From NCBI GenBank assembly GCA_002842575.1, contig PHDJ01000025.1, positions 1-37,280 of the forward strand: a stretch of 37,280 bases of DNA, in the 5' to 3' direction. This document shows positions 8,428-18,403 of the stretch, piece by piece. Made by a program: the position numbers and the translations under genes. How positions within the stretch are numbered: the first letter of the stretch is position 1; every line of letters starts with the position of its first letter. The DNA comes from Bacteroidetes bacterium HGW-Bacteroidetes-2. GTDB lineage: Bacteria > Bacteroidota > Bacteroidia > Flavobacteriales > Flavobacteriaceae. The notes under the pieces are model-generated. The model worked only from the letters and a program-made list of their open reading frames with translations, ran no database searches and was not told the origin of the DNA.

Positions 8428-9489
8428 TTAAGGATTTAGTGTTTGTGAAAATGTTTTTTGTTCTGCAATCCAAGCGTCAAATTCTTCTTGGGTTTCTACA
8501 ATTATTTTCATTTGCATATTATAATGAGAGGCACCACATATTTTATTGCATAAGAGCAAATAATCAAATTCATAGGGGTCTAAAGCTTCAAATCCTTTTG
8601 CAACAAGACCTTTGCTTTTTTCTTCTCTTAATGTATTTATGTTGGCTACTTTCTTAATAATTTCATCACTTAGGCGAGCGTCAGCTGTCGTAATGTCTGG
8701 AGTTAAAGCAAATTGTGTAATCATTCCAGGAACTACATTCATTTGGGCTCTAAAATGCGGCATATATGCAGAGTGTAATACATCTTGAGAACGCATTTTA
8801 AACAGAACTTTTCTTCCTACGGGAAGGTGTAACTCTCTAACAGGAACATCATCTTGTGCATAAGTATCTGAAAGATCCACACCCATAGTATTTACTCCTT
8901 CTATAAAACGAACATTTGCTTGCCCTAAGGTATTATCTGTGCCAGCATAACGTGCTTCCCAAATAAATTGCTTTGCATACAACTCAATAATAATGGGATC
9001 ATCGTCCTCGTGAATATTCATAATATCAGTCCAAGTAAATAACCCATAAATAATCAGGCCTGATAAAACAATAACAGGTATGATGGTCCAAACAAATTCT
9101 AATTGGTCATTATCTGCAAAAAAGATTGCTTTTCTGTTTTTTATACCACGATATTTAAATGCAAAATAAAGCAATAAAAAGTGGGTTAAAATTAAAACTG
9201 TGAATATTAAAATCATGGAAATAAGCATCAATTGATCGATATCTTTACCATGTTCTGAACCGGATTCTGGCAATAAAACACTGCTCCAATTCCAAAACCC
9301 AACTATTAGGAAAATATAGAAGAACACTAAAAATACTAACATCAATTTGCCTTGATTGTTGTTGTCATTTTCAGTTGCTATTTGAGAATTATCTTGAGGT
9401 TTTACCTTAGATAAAATAAAAATCTTTTTCATTTGCCATATTGTTATGGCAAAAAGAAATAGTACTATTAAAACTAAAAATACAGTCAT
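8428..9489 (-). CDS. coxB: Cytochrome c oxidase subunit II (CuA subunit)
   Basis: 353 residues. An additional N-terminal helix (1-18) precedes helices near 50-68, 87-112 and 134-152; the C-terminal half is the periplasmic cupredoxin domain. CuA ligands are all present: the first His in DVLHSAYMPHFR and the CNKICGASHYNMQM block (two Cys, His, Met). This subunit takes electrons from cytochrome c or directly from complex III partners and passes them to haem a. There is no fused cytochrome c domain, in keeping with electrons arriving from the ActA/ActE haems encoded upstream. It sits 27 bp after actF and 24 bp before coxA. Confidence 0.95.
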   Translation of the reverse strand: MTVFLVLIVLFLFAITIWQMKKIFILSKVKPQDNSQIATENDNNNQGKLMLVFLVFFYIFLIVGFWNWSSVLLPESGSEHGKDIDQLMLISMILIFTVLILTHFLLLYFAFKYRGIKNRKAIFFADNDQLEFVWTIIPVIVLSGLIIYGLFTWTDIMNIHEDDDPIIIELYAKQFIWEARYAGTDNTLGQANVRFIEGVNTMGVDLSDTYAQDDVPVRELHLPVGRKVLFKMRSQDVLHSAYMPHFRAQMNVVPGMITQFALTPDITTADARLSDEIIKKVANINTLREEKSKGLVAKGFEALDPYEFDYLLLCNKICGASHYNMQMKIIVETQEEFDAWIAEQKTFSQTLNP

Positions 9490-9516
9490 GTTTATACGTG
9501 TAATTACTGTTCTTAA

Positions 9517-10830
9517 TTAATAATGAAAATGTTTGCTCTCTTCCATAAAAGGGCTTCCTTTTGCTATTAATGGTGCTTTTGTTAATGTGTTAAATACTAC
9601 ATAAACAAACAATCCAAAAAAGAAAAGCAAAGCTCCAATTTCGGGAATTCCAATAAACCAAGATTTTCCAACTGTTGCCGGCATAACCATTACAAAAATA
9701 TCAATATAATGACCCGCTAAAATTACAATTCCTGATAAAATGACAAACCAATTTATCCTTTTAAAATCGCTATTCATTAACAATAGTATTGGGAAAATAA
9801 AATTCATTGCAACCATACCAAAAAATGGTAAATTATAATCTTCAATTCTGCTTACAAAATAAGTTACCTCTTCAGGTATGTTTGCATACCAAATTAGCAT
9901 AAATTGTGAAAACCAAAGATAAGTCCAGAAAATACTAAACCCAAACATATATTTTGCTAAATCATGAATATGACTATCGTTTACATACTCTAAATATCCT
10001 TGCGATTTTAAATAAACCGTAACCATTGCAATTACAGTAATAGCGCAAACTATCATTCCTGAAAATACATACCAGCCAAACAATGTACTAAACCAATGTG
10101 GGTCAAAACCCATAATCCAGTCCCAAGACATCATGGATTCTGTAACGATAAAGAACACTAAAAATCCTGCGGAAAGCTTAAAGTTCTTTTTAAACCAATG
10201 TGCGTCATTTGTTTCATCTAATTTAAGAGAATATTTTCTAGAAAAAAAACGGTATAAATTCCATCCTGTAAGATAAATAGCTGCTCTTACTAAGAAAGAG
10301 GTTTCATTTAACCACGTACTTTTTCCTGCTATTAAAGCATCATATTTATCGCTAGTAGGATCAAATAGCTCTGCGTTCATCCAATGGAATATATGGTTTA
10401 CGTGGAATGCGGACAAAACTAATAATAAAAACATAATAACGGAGCCCGGCAACAAATACCCTGTAATTCCTTCCATTACTCTAAAAAGGACCGGAGACCA
10501 TCCTGCTTGAGAAGCATATTGAATGGCATAAAATGCCAAAACACCTAAAGCAATCATAAAGAAGAAAAATGCAGAAACATATAGTGCAGACCAAGGTCTG
10601 TTTTTCATTTGATGCAACACGTGTTCATAATGTGCGTCATCCTCATGTGCTGCAACATCTGTATTGCTATCAGTAGCAATAACCGTTTCGTGAGAGTTGT
10701 GATTTGCTAATAATTCTTTCACCTCTTCTTTTGAACTAGGCGCGTTCATAAAGCCTATGATCATTCCAATGGCACCAAGTACCATAAAAATGAAAGCAAA
10801 CAGTTTTAATTTATTAGGTAGCGTATACAT
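9517..10830 (-). CDS. actF: Alternative complex III subunit ActF (quinol:cytochrome c oxidoreductase membrane subunit)
   Basis: A 437-residue integral membrane protein with about ten helices and few charged residues in them, matching the ActF/ActC (NrfD-related) family. It has a soluble loop after the first helix rich in His/Asp/Glu (about 35-75). In alternative complex III ActF pairs with ActC to form the membrane base of the quinol-oxidising complex. The assignment rests on topology, length and its fixed place between actE and coxB. The gene is 26 bp after actE. I see no signal peptide and no cofactor motif. Confidence 0.88.
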   Translation of the reverse strand: MYTLPNKLKLFAFIFMVLGAIGMIIGFMNAPSSKEEVKELLANHNSHETVIATDSNTDVAAHEDDAHYEHVLHQMKNRPWSALYVSAFFFFMIALGVLAFYAIQYASQAGWSPVLFRVMEGITGYLLPGSVIMFLLLVLSAFHVNHIFHWMNAELFDPTSDKYDALIAGKSTWLNETSFLVRAAIYLTGWNLYRFFSRKYSLKLDETNDAHWFKKNFKLSAGFLVFFIVTESMMSWDWIMGFDPHWFSTLFGWYVFSGMIVCAITVIAMVTVYLKSQGYLEYVNDSHIHDLAKYMFGFSIFWTYLWFSQFMLIWYANIPEEVTYFVSRIEDYNLPFFGMVAMNFIFPILLLMNSDFKRINWFVILSGIVILAGHYIDIFVMVMPATVGKSWFIGIPEIGALLFFFGLFVYVVFNTLTKAPLIAKGSPFMEESKHFHY

Positions 10831-10856
10831 ATCTTTAACTATGTCTTAATTCTAAA

Positions 10857-11519
10857 TTAGTTTACTGATTTCGTTCCTGAAACTTTTACAGATGCAGTAT
10901 CTATGGCAACGGTATTGGTATTCAGTTCTTGAGTGGCATTGTCAAGAGGTAATTTTTTTGATGTACCTTTTAAATCTGCCATTAGGTTTTCTACGTGCAA
11001 GGATATTTGCCAACGTTCTAATTCATTGGTTTGAGACGTGTAAGATCCCATAGCATTAAGACCATACATTTGCACGTGATATATACTTCCTTCTGTTATA
11101 TTTCTTCCTGGGTCTGCATAGCTTGGTACTCCTAAAAATTTTTCTCTAGTTGCTAAAATTCCTTTGCCATCCCCTTTATCGCCATGACAAACAGCGCAGT
11201 ACATGGTATACAATTGAGTTCCTGCATCTAGATTTGCTTGTGTTACAGGAAGTGGATTCTTTAGCTCTGTTCTGGCTTTAGCCATTCCTTCTAAAGTGTT
11301 TTCATATTCATATGGAGCCCATCCTCTAGGTATAGATCCTTCAACAGGTATCTTAGCCGATTGTCCATTTTGAAACACATCATACTCACCATAAGCTTCA
11401 TAAGCTACAGATTTGTACATATTGGGCATGAATTGGTAATTAGGTTTGCTACTATTAGAGCAAGAAACCAAACTTAGGGTTACGATGATTATTACAAGTA
11501 TATTAACTATGCTTTTCAT
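10857..11519 (-). CDS. actE: Alternative complex III subunit ActE, monohaem cytochrome c lipoprotein
   Basis: 220 residues. The N terminus is a lipoprotein signal (hydrophobic core ILVIIIVTLSLVSC, lipobox LVSC, lipidated Cys20). One haem c site, CAVCHGDKGDGKG, lies near residue 110, with the distal Met likely in the MYGLNAMGSYTSQ segment. This is a membrane-anchored periplasmic cytochrome that takes electrons from ActA haems toward the oxidase. It starts 5 bp after the end of actD. The C-terminal about 45 residues are low-complexity Thr/Ser/Val-rich and probably disordered. Confidence 0.92.
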   Translation of the reverse strand: MKSIVNILVIIIVTLSLVSCSNSSKPNYQFMPNMYKSVAYEAYGEYDVFQNGQSAKIPVEGSIPRGWAPYEYENTLEGMAKARTELKNPLPVTQANLDAGTQLYTMYCAVCHGDKGDGKGILATREKFLGVPSYADPGRNITEGSIYHVQMYGLNAMGSYTSQTNELERWQISLHVENLMADLKGTSKKLPLDNATQELNTNTVAIDTASVKVSGTKSVN

Positions 11520-11524
11520 TGTCT

Positions 11525-12055
11525 TTAGTCTTCCTTTTCGATTAAATTAATTTCTGAAGCACCGGTATCATACAAAAACTTGGTTAGTTTTTCTACGTCG
11601 TGATTTGCAACTTCCACTTCCATCAAGAAATGATCGTCAGTGGTTCTCAAGTCTGGATTTTCAGCTTTTTTAAATGGCCAAAGTTTACTTCTTAAATAAA
11701 AGGTAATAACCATTAAATGCGCTGCAAAAAATACAGTCAACTCAAACATAATTGGCACAAATGCCGGCATATTTTGAATATAACTAAAACTTGGTTTTCC
11801 TCCTATATCCATTGGCCAGTCTGAAATCATGATGTAATTCATCATTACAACAGATACTGCTAGTCCAACTATTCCATACATAAAAGAAGTAATTGCTATA
11901 CGAGTTGGGGCTAATCCCATAGCTTTATCTAAACCGTGAACTGGAAAAGGGGTATAAATTTCTCCAATATGATAATGTGCATTTCGCACTTCTTTTACGG
12001 CCTCAATAAGAATGTCGTCGTCAATATAAATAGCGTGAATAACTTTAGATGCCAT
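11525..12055 (-). CDS. actD: Alternative complex III subunit ActD (DUF3341)
   Basis: 176 residues with two membrane helices (about 55-78 and 98-120) separated by a short loop; the soluble N-terminal part contains EVRNAHYHIGEIYTPFPVHG, a signature I associate with the DUF3341/ActD family. ActD is a structural subunit on the membrane arm of the quinol:cytochrome c oxidoreductase. No cofactor ligands are seen. The stop of actC and the start of actD are 2 bp apart, which points to tight co-translation. Confidence 0.9.
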   Translation of the reverse strand: MASKVIHAIYIDDDILIEAVKEVRNAHYHIGEIYTPFPVHGLDKAMGLAPTRIAITSFMYGIVGLAVSVVMMNYIMISDWPMDIGGKPSFSYIQNMPAFVPIMFELTVFFAAHLMVITFYLRSKLWPFKKAENPDLRTTDDHFLMEVEVANHDVEKLTKFLYDTGASEINLIEKED

Positions 12056-12057
12056 GG

Positions 12058-13545
12058 CTATTTGTTTTTAGAATTAATTTCGTTATCCTGATCATCCTCA
12101 ATATTTTTATGATTATTTATAGGTGCTTTTCCGGTTATCAATATAGAATGATCTACATGATCCCCGTGTGTTGCTCTTAATTGTTTGTAGGTTTCACCAG
12201 AAGATTTCAAAATGGATTTCACTTCAGCTTGAGCTATAACTGGGAAACTTCTAGAATATAATAAAAACAATACAAAGAAGAAACCTATGGTTCCAATAAA
12301 TATTCCAATATCTACAAATGTTGGTGAAAACATTGTCCAAGAAGATGGTAAGTAATCTCTATGCAATGATGTTACAATTATGACAAAACGTTCAAACCAC
12401 ATTCCTATATTTACTACTATAGAGATAAAAAAGGAGAACATTATGCTTGTACGAAGTTTTTTAAACCACATAAATTGTGGCGAAAATACATTACAAATCA
12501 TCATAGACCAATATGCCCACCAATAAGGACCTGTAGCTCTGTTTAAAAACGCATATTGTTCATATTCAACTCCTGAGTACCAGGCAATAAACAATTCTGT
12601 AATATAAGCTACCCCAACAATAGAACCTGTAATCATAATTACAATATTCATCAATTCAATATGCTGAAGGGTAATATAGTTTTCTAAATTAGATACTTTT
12701 CTCATTATAATGAGTAGCGTATTTACCATTGCAAATCCAGAGAAAACCGCACCTGCCACAAAGTAAGGTGGAAATATAGTAGTATGCCATCCCGGAATGA
12801 CCGAAGTAGCAAAGTCAAAAGATACTATGGTATGCACAGAAAGCACTAAAGGAGTTGCTAAACCTGCCAATACTAAAGATACTTCTTCAAAACGTTGCCA
12901 ATCTTTTGCTCTTCCACTCCATCCGAAGGATACAATACTATATATTCTTTTAGTAAAAGGAGTAACCGCTCTATCACGTATCATCGCAAAATCAGGAAGT
13001 AATCCTGTCCACCAAAATACTAGTGATACGGATAGGTATGTAGATATTGCAAAAACGTCCCAAAGCAATGGCGAATTAAAGTTTACCCAAAGAGAACCAA
13101 ATTGGTTTGGTATAGGCACCACCCAATAAGCTAACCAAGGACGCCCCATGTGAATTAATGGGAATAAGCCTGCCTGCATAACAGAAAAAATGGTCATTGC
13201 CTCTGCAGAACGGTTGATTGCCATTCTCCATTTTTGACGAAATAATAAAAGTACAGCAGAAATAAGTGTTCCTGCGTGACCAATACCTACCCACCAAACA
13301 AAGTTAGTAATATCCCAAGCCCAACCTACGGTTTTGTTGAGACCCCAAACGCCAATTCCGGTAGAAATTGTGTAGATGATACAACCAACTCCCCAAAGGA
13401 AAGCAACAAGGGCTATTGAAAAAACGATCCACCATGATTTATTTGCTCTTCCCTCTACGGGTCTAGCAACGTCCACAGTAACATCGTGATAAGATTTTTC
13501 TCCTAGGACTAAGGGTCTTCTTATAGGTGCTTCGTAATGAGACAT
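12058..13545 (-). CDS. actC: Alternative complex III subunit ActC (NrfD/PsrC-like quinol-oxidising membrane subunit)
   Basis: A 495-residue polytopic protein with about ten helices of the NrfD/PsrC superfamily. Recognisable blocks are DVTVDVARPVEGRANKSWWI near the N terminus, WGVGCIIYTISTGIGVWGLN, FVWWVGIGHAGTLISAVLLL and GRPWLAYWVVPIPNQ. In the structurally characterised Flavobacterium johnsoniae complex this subunit carries the quinol site next to the ActB Fe-S domain. The C-terminal about 55 residues are polar. A 140-bp gap separates it from actB, the longest inside the operon; it is A/T-rich with no promoter or terminator I can defend. Confidence 0.93.
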   Translation of the reverse strand: MSHYEAPIRRPLVLGEKSYHDVTVDVARPVEGRANKSWWIVFSIALVAFLWGVGCIIYTISTGIGVWGLNKTVGWAWDITNFVWWVGIGHAGTLISAVLLLFRQKWRMAINRSAEAMTIFSVMQAGLFPLIHMGRPWLAYWVVPIPNQFGSLWVNFNSPLLWDVFAISTYLSVSLVFWWTGLLPDFAMIRDRAVTPFTKRIYSIVSFGWSGRAKDWQRFEEVSLVLAGLATPLVLSVHTIVSFDFATSVIPGWHTTIFPPYFVAGAVFSGFAMVNTLLIIMRKVSNLENYITLQHIELMNIVIMITGSIVGVAYITELFIAWYSGVEYEQYAFLNRATGPYWWAYWSMMICNVFSPQFMWFKKLRTSIMFSFFISIVVNIGMWFERFVIIVTSLHRDYLPSSWTMFSPTFVDIGIFIGTIGFFFVLFLLYSRSFPVIAQAEVKSILKSSGETYKQLRATHGDHVDHSILITGKAPINNHKNIEDDQDNEINSKNK

Positions 13546-13685
13546 TTATATATTAGATTTTAGTTGTTAGATTTCAGATTTTAGAAATACTTTTCAAAAT
13601 AGAATGCATTGTATTTTTGTTAAAATCTTTAATCGTTTTTATTCTATTAAATTATTAATCTTTTTGCTATAATTCAAATCTACTT

Positions 13686-16600
13686 TTAAACTTCTTGTGT
13701 GTTTCTTACTTTAACTTGATACCGAACATTTGGCTTGGTACCAACTTCAGCCAATAAATGATACATTCTATTACCTTTCGTTTTTTCAACAATTAAAGCA
13801 TTTTCGTCATTAATGTCTCCAAAAACCATTGCACCTTTGTCACAAGCAGCAGAACAGGCAGTTTGAAACTCTCCGTCTTTTACTAGCCTGCCATCACGTT
13901 TTGCATCAAGTATAGTTTTTTGTGTTTTTTGAATACACAAAGAACATTTTTCCATCACCCCACGTGAACGCACTGTAACATCTGGATTTAAAACCATTCT
14001 ACCTAAATCATTATTCATGTGGTAATCAAACTCGTCGTTTTGGTTGTATAAAAACCAATTAAATCTTCTTACTTTATATGGGCAGTTATTTGCACAATAT
14101 CTTGTACCAACACAACGGTTATATGCCATGTGGTTTTGACCCTGACGGCTATGTGATGTGGCGGCTACTGGACAAACGGTTTCACAAGGTGCGTGATTAC
14201 AATGCTGGCACATTACCGGCTGAAATGCAACTTGCGGATTTTCAGCAGGAGATTCTAACTCGCCAAATTGGGATAAAGTTTGACCAAGACCAGATATGGC
14301 GTCTTTTTTAGTTTCATCTGCCGTAAGAGATTCTTCAGAAGAATAGTATCTATCGATACGCAACCAGTGCATATCTCTACTTCTTCTTACTTCACTTTTA
14401 CCTACAACAGGTACGTTATTTTCAGCGTGACAGGCTATAACACAAGCACCACATCCAGTACAAGCATTTAAATCTATAGAAAGATTAAAATGATGCCCTA
14501 TTGTTCTATCAAAAGATTCCCAAAGGTCTACCTCTGGCGATGTAACTGGAGTTTCTATGTGGTTAAGTGAAACTGAAGGAACAGGATTCCAGTCCTTTTT
14601 GTCTTTGGTATTAAATATTTCAAGGGTTGTTTCTCTAATAATATCTCTACCCATCATTGTATTATGAAGCTGCACACTGGCAAACTCATGCATACCACTT
14701 ACTTTTTCTATAGTTACAAATTGTAAGTCTTTAAAATTGTTATATAAAGCAAATGCATTTATGCCCACTTGCATTTCTTTTTGAATGTTGTGCGTTTTTC
14801 CAAAACCTAAAGCTAGGCCTAATGTACCTCTAGCTTGACCAGGCTGAATAACTACCGGAACATTCTTTAAAGTAGCATCACCAGATTGTATGTTTACATA
14901 ACTTCCGTTTAGGCCACCATTAGCAACATGCAGGTTTTCAATACCTAATTGTGCAGCATCTGAAGCTGAAATAGTTAGGTAATTATCCCAAGAGATTCTG
15001 GTTATTGGGTCTGGCATTTCTTGCAGCCAAGGGTTATTTGCTTGCTGACCTGCACCCATATTGGTTTTGGTATATAGAACAAGTTCAAAAGCCCCTTCTG
15101 AATTTTGTGTATTGGACGTAAATGCACCATTTGAGGTACTGCTTTCCATTGCTCCAGATAGTGATGCTCCTTCTGATTCGATCTCTATATCGCTTTCCAA
15201 AACACCATCGTGTAGAGCCTGATTCCAGGATTTACCAATTAAAATGGCTGCCCATGTTTCTTTTAAATAATCGTAATAATTTTTATCGCTACCGGACCAT
15301 GACAAGAGGGTATCTTGAAACTGTCTGGTATTAAATAGAGGTCTAATTGTGGGTTGTGTAAGTGAAAAAATTCCTTTTTTAATTTGTGTATCTCCCCAGG
15401 ATTCTAAATAATGAGGCGTTGCAGCAACATATTGCGCTAGTGATGCGGTGGCATCTTCACGCATAGAAAAGGCTACAGTAAGTTCTAATTTTTGATAGGC
15501 TTCTGCAAATTCTTGAGCATTAGGAAAAGAATAAACAGGATCAACCCCAACAGTGATTAAACCAGAAATAGAACCTGATTTTACCTCGTTTAAAACCGAT
15601 AAAACTTCTGCAGTATTTCCTTGTCTAAGGTATCTTGGTTTAGCTGTATCAATTATTTCACTACCTAAATTTTCATTTATTGAAAGCACCATTGCTTGTG
15701 CATCAACATCCATTAAACCGGAAATGACAACTGCTTTACTGCCCGCTTTTTGTAATTGGGCTTTAGCATTAGCTACAGATTCTTTAATGTTTTCGGGTAA
15801 ATTTATTGACTCGCCGCCTAGTAATGCTTTAAGCACTTCTTTTTGTTGAGTTACTGTTAATGGCACTCGTTTATCGGCATTTGCTCCTGAAAGTGTCATA
15901 TTAGATTCAAATTGAATATGACGAGACATTTTTCCGTTTTTAGGAATGCGGCTTTTTGCATAGCCTGCATCATAGCCACCTCCTTGCCAATCGCCAAGAA
16001 AATCTGCTCCTACTGAAACAATTACTTCTGCTTTTGAGAAATCGTAATCTGCAAGACCACGAACTCCGTATTTATTTTGAAATGCGTCTAGGGCTTCTGA
16101 AGAAGAAACAGTATCGTAAATTACGTGACGCAGGTTTGTATATTTTGAAACGAACTCCTTGATTAATTTTGTTGTTGAAGGACTTGCAAAAGTTTGGGTT
16201 AATAGAACAACTTTTTTTCCATTCGCATCTAGTTGTTGCAATTTTGATGCTATCTGACTATCAAACTCTTCCCAAGAAATATCTTGCTGGTTAGCACGTG
16301 GTGATTTTAATCGATATCCATCATAAAGGGAAAGAACGGATGCCTGTACTCTAGCATTAGCACCTCCTTTTACCCCTGCAAGGATATTGTTTTCTATTTT
16401 AATGGGTCTTCCTTCTCTTGTTTTTACTAATACTGAAGCAAAGTCAAAACCATCTGCAAGTGTTGTTGCATAATAATTTGCAACACCAGGTACAATTTCA
16501 TCTGGTTGAATTACATAGGGAATCGATTTTATTACGGGTCCTTCACAAGAGGCTAAGGTTGCAGCTGCTGTGGTAAAACCAACATACTTAAGAAAATCAC

Positions 16601-16757
16601 GACGTGTGGTTGATGAAGCGGCTAATGTTGCTTTATCGCCAAGAAATTCATCTGTAGGAATTGGTTCTACAAATTCGTTTTGTTTTAGCGCCTCAACAAT
16701 AGAACTATTTTCATTTAGTTCTTCAACACTTTTCCAGTATTTCTTGCTTGATGCCAT
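13686..16757 (-). CDS. actB: Alternative complex III subunit ActB (molybdopterin-enzyme-like plus 4Fe-4S ferredoxin domains)
   Basis: 1023 residues from ATG 16757; a TTG two codons earlier (16763) is less likely. Residues 50-71 form a Tat-like signal (TTRRDFLKYVGFTTAAATLASC, split here as TTRRDFLKYVG and FTTAAATLASC) ending in a possible lipobox with Cys71. The middle (about 90-740) resembles the molybdopterin-oxidoreductase fold without cofactor. The C-terminal part carries cysteine groups CTGCGACVIACH, CQHCNHAPCETVCP, CVGTRYCANNCPYK and CSLC...CSAACDKGA, enough for three 4Fe-4S clusters and one 3Fe-4S cluster. The subunit lies on the periplasmic side and relays electrons from the ActC quinol site to ActA haems. 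It follows actA by 122 bp. Confidence 0.95.
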   Translation of the reverse strand: MASSKKYWKSVEELNENSSIVEALKQNEFVEPIPTDEFLGDKATLAASSTTRRDFLKYVGFTTAAATLASCEGPVIKSIPYVIQPDEIVPGVANYYATTLADGFDFASVLVKTREGRPIKIENNILAGVKGGANARVQASVLSLYDGYRLKSPRANQQDISWEEFDSQIASKLQQLDANGKKVVLLTQTFASPSTTKLIKEFVSKYTNLRHVIYDTVSSSEALDAFQNKYGVRGLADYDFSKAEVIVSVGADFLGDWQGGGYDAGYAKSRIPKNGKMSRHIQFESNMTLSGANADKRVPLTVTQQKEVLKALLGGESINLPENIKESVANAKAQLQKAGSKAVVISGLMDVDAQAMVLSINENLGSEIIDTAKPRYLRQGNTAEVLSVLNEVKSGSISGLITVGVDPVYSFPNAQEFAEAYQKLELTVAFSMREDATASLAQYVAATPHYLESWGDTQIKKGIFSLTQPTIRPLFNTRQFQDTLLSWSGSDKNYYDYLKETWAAILIGKSWNQALHDGVLESDIEIESEGASLSGAMESSTSNGAFTSNTQNSEGAFELVLYTKTNMGAGQQANNPWLQEMPDPITRISWDNYLTISASDAAQLGIENLHVANGGLNGSYVNIQSGDATLKNVPVVIQPGQARGTLGLALGFGKTHNIQKEMQVGINAFALYNNFKDLQFVTIEKVSGMHEFASVQLHNTMMGRDIIRETTLEIFNTKDKKDWNPVPSVSLNHIETPVTSPEVDLWESFDRTIGHHFNLSIDLNACTGCGACVIACHAENNVPVVGKSEVRRSRDMHWLRIDRYYSSEESLTADETKKDAISGLGQTLSQFGELESPAENPQVAFQPVMCQHCNHAPCETVCPVAATSHSRQGQNHMAYNRCVGTRYCANNCPYKVRRFNWFLYNQNDEFDYHMNNDLGRMVLNPDVTVRSRGVMEKCSLCIQKTQKTILDAKRDGRLVKDGEFQTACSAACDKGAMVFGDINDENALIVEKTKGNRMYHLLAEVGTKPNVRYQVKVRNTQEV

Positions 16758-16879
16758 ATTCAATGTTAGTTATTTGTTATTGGTTTTGAATGTTCTTTAA
16801 AATTAACAAAACCATTTTTTTATAGTTATTTATTGTTTGCTGGTTGTTAAATTTATTTTTAACAAGCTGCTATCACCTT

Positions 16880-18208
16880 CTAGTAATGGCACTTACCACA
16901 TTCTAGACCACCCATTTGGGCAGCAGTTAATTGTTGAACTCCATATTTTTTAGAGAGTTCTTCGTGAATTTTTTCGTAATATGCATTATTCTGAATATCT
17001 ACATTGGTCTGTCTGTGACAGGTGATACACCAACCCATTGTTAAAGGAGCAAATTGGTAGGCAATTTCCATTTCTTGAACGGGTCCATGACAGGTTTGAC
17101 AGGCTACTCCCGCAACAGTGACATGTTGTGAGTGATTAAAATAAGAAAGGTCAGGTAAGTTATGTATTCGTACCCATTTCACTGGTTTTTCATCTCCGGA
17201 GTACACACGTTCATTTGGATCCCAACCTACGGCGTCATATAGCTTACTAATTTCTGCATCATAAAATTCTTTAGTATATCCTTTTTCTATATCTACCTCT
17301 CCAAGGTATTCATTAATATTGACATGACAGTTCATACAAACATTAAGAGATGGTATTCCTGATGTTTTACTTTTTCTAGCTGAAGAGTGACAAAAATTAC
17401 AATCTATTTGATTGTCACCCGAGTGAATTTTATGTGAGAAATGTATAGGCTGTACTGGCATATACCCTTGATCTATACCCACTTGCATAAAAAATCCATA
17501 TACAAAATAAGCACTAGCTAAAAGCAGGAATATTACAGAAACAAGTACTAAAAATTGGTTTTTAATAAAGGCTTTCCAGATGGGAATTCTTTTTTCGCTT
17601 TCTTTTTGAGCATAAACAACACCGTTTGCTTCAGCAATTTTTTTAAGCACATTATTCACAAGAAACAACATTACCGCAAGCATTAACATTACTAAAGCGA
17701 GAATTCCTAATATTAACTCATTGGAAACACCTCCCACTGACTGTCCTTGTGCAGTGGTTGTGGCTGCATCAGCAGCAACAGGCTCAGCTTTAGGCTGACT
17801 TGTATATGCAAGAATATTATCAATATCTGCATCCGATAATTGAGGAAAAGGTGTCATTACAGCCTTATTGAACAATTCATAAACGGCTAAAGCGCGAGGA
17901 TCTCCAGCAGCAATCATTGCCTGACTATTTTTAATCCAACTATGCAGCCATTCTGTATCGTACTTACCTGTAACACCCCTTAATGCTGGACCAATTGCTT
18001 TCTTATCTAGCTGGTGACAAGCAGCACAATTGCTATTAAAGAGTTGTTTCCCGACTACAGGGTCGCCACCTAAAACAACAGCTACTTCTGCAGGCGGAAC
18101 TGCCACAACCTCTTGTGCTATAAATAGAGAGGGGGCCATTAGCAAAATAGCTAATACGATAAAGGAAGGTACTTTGAACAATAGCTTTGGGTATTTCACC
18201 TTTTTCAT
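16880..18208 (-). CDS. actA: Alternative complex III subunit ActA, multihaem cytochrome c with N-terminal monohaem domain
   Basis: 442 residues. Residues 1-31 are a signal or anchor. A class I cytochrome c domain follows (CAACH at 61, Met ligand probably in MTPFPQLSDADIDNIL), then a membrane helix (about 165-186), a second helix (about 218-242), and a pentahaem region with CNFCH at 270, CMNCH at 291, CQTCH at 370, CITCH at 394 and CGKCH at 437. That gives six haem c sites. ActA is the main electron wire of alternative complex III. It is the first gene of the operon; a -7 element lies at 18404-18411 and a hairpin in the leader at 18242-18266. The CGKCH site is almost at the C terminus. Confidence 0.94.
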   Translation of the reverse strand: MKKVKYPKLLFKVPSFIVLAILLMAPSLFIAQEVVAVPPAEVAVVLGGDPVVGKQLFNSNCAACHQLDKKAIGPALRGVTGKYDTEWLHSWIKNSQAMIAAGDPRALAVYELFNKAVMTPFPQLSDADIDNILAYTSQPKAEPVAADAATTTAQGQSVGGVSNELILGILALVMLMLAVMLFLVNNVLKKIAEANGVVYAQKESEKRIPIWKAFIKNQFLVLVSVIFLLLASAYFVYGFFMQVGIDQGYMPVQPIHFSHKIHSGDNQIDCNFCHSSARKSKTSGIPSLNVCMNCHVNINEYLGEVDIEKGYTKEFYDAEISKLYDAVGWDPNERVYSGDEKPVKWVRIHNLPDLSYFNHSQHVTVAGVACQTCHGPVQEMEIAYQFAPLTMGWCITCHRQTNVDIQNNAYYEKIHEELSKKYGVQQLTAAQMGGLECGKCHY

Positions 18209-18241
18209 CTGCTTTCTTTTATTTGTTTTTTTTTAAATCAG

Positions 18242-18266
18242 ACCTGCTTTTTTTAGGCAGGCAGGT
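18242..18266. repeat. Inverted repeat in the actA leader
   Basis: ACCTGC (18242-18247) pairs perfectly with GCAGGT (18261-18266); a second GCAGG at 18257-18261 offers an alternative partner for CCTGC. It lies 34-58 bases upstream of the actA ATG, inside the presumed 5' leader. No U-run follows on the minus strand, so it is not an intrinsic terminator. Function unknown. Confidence 0.5.
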
Positions 18267-18403
18267 GAAATACCTATACAATCAACTGCTCTGAATTGTA
18301 ATATTTACATTAGGCATTTCATCTTTTTTTGTGTTAAAACCTGTAAAAAATTGGCTTGATTTTTCCTTATGTGCTCATAAAAAAAGAGTTAGATGCCCAG
18401 GCC

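Noticed and set aside
13546-13685. A separate promoter between actB and actC
   Set aside because: The 140-bp gap is A/T-rich but gives no TAnnTTTG match on the minus strand, only near misses, so I treat the genes as one operon.
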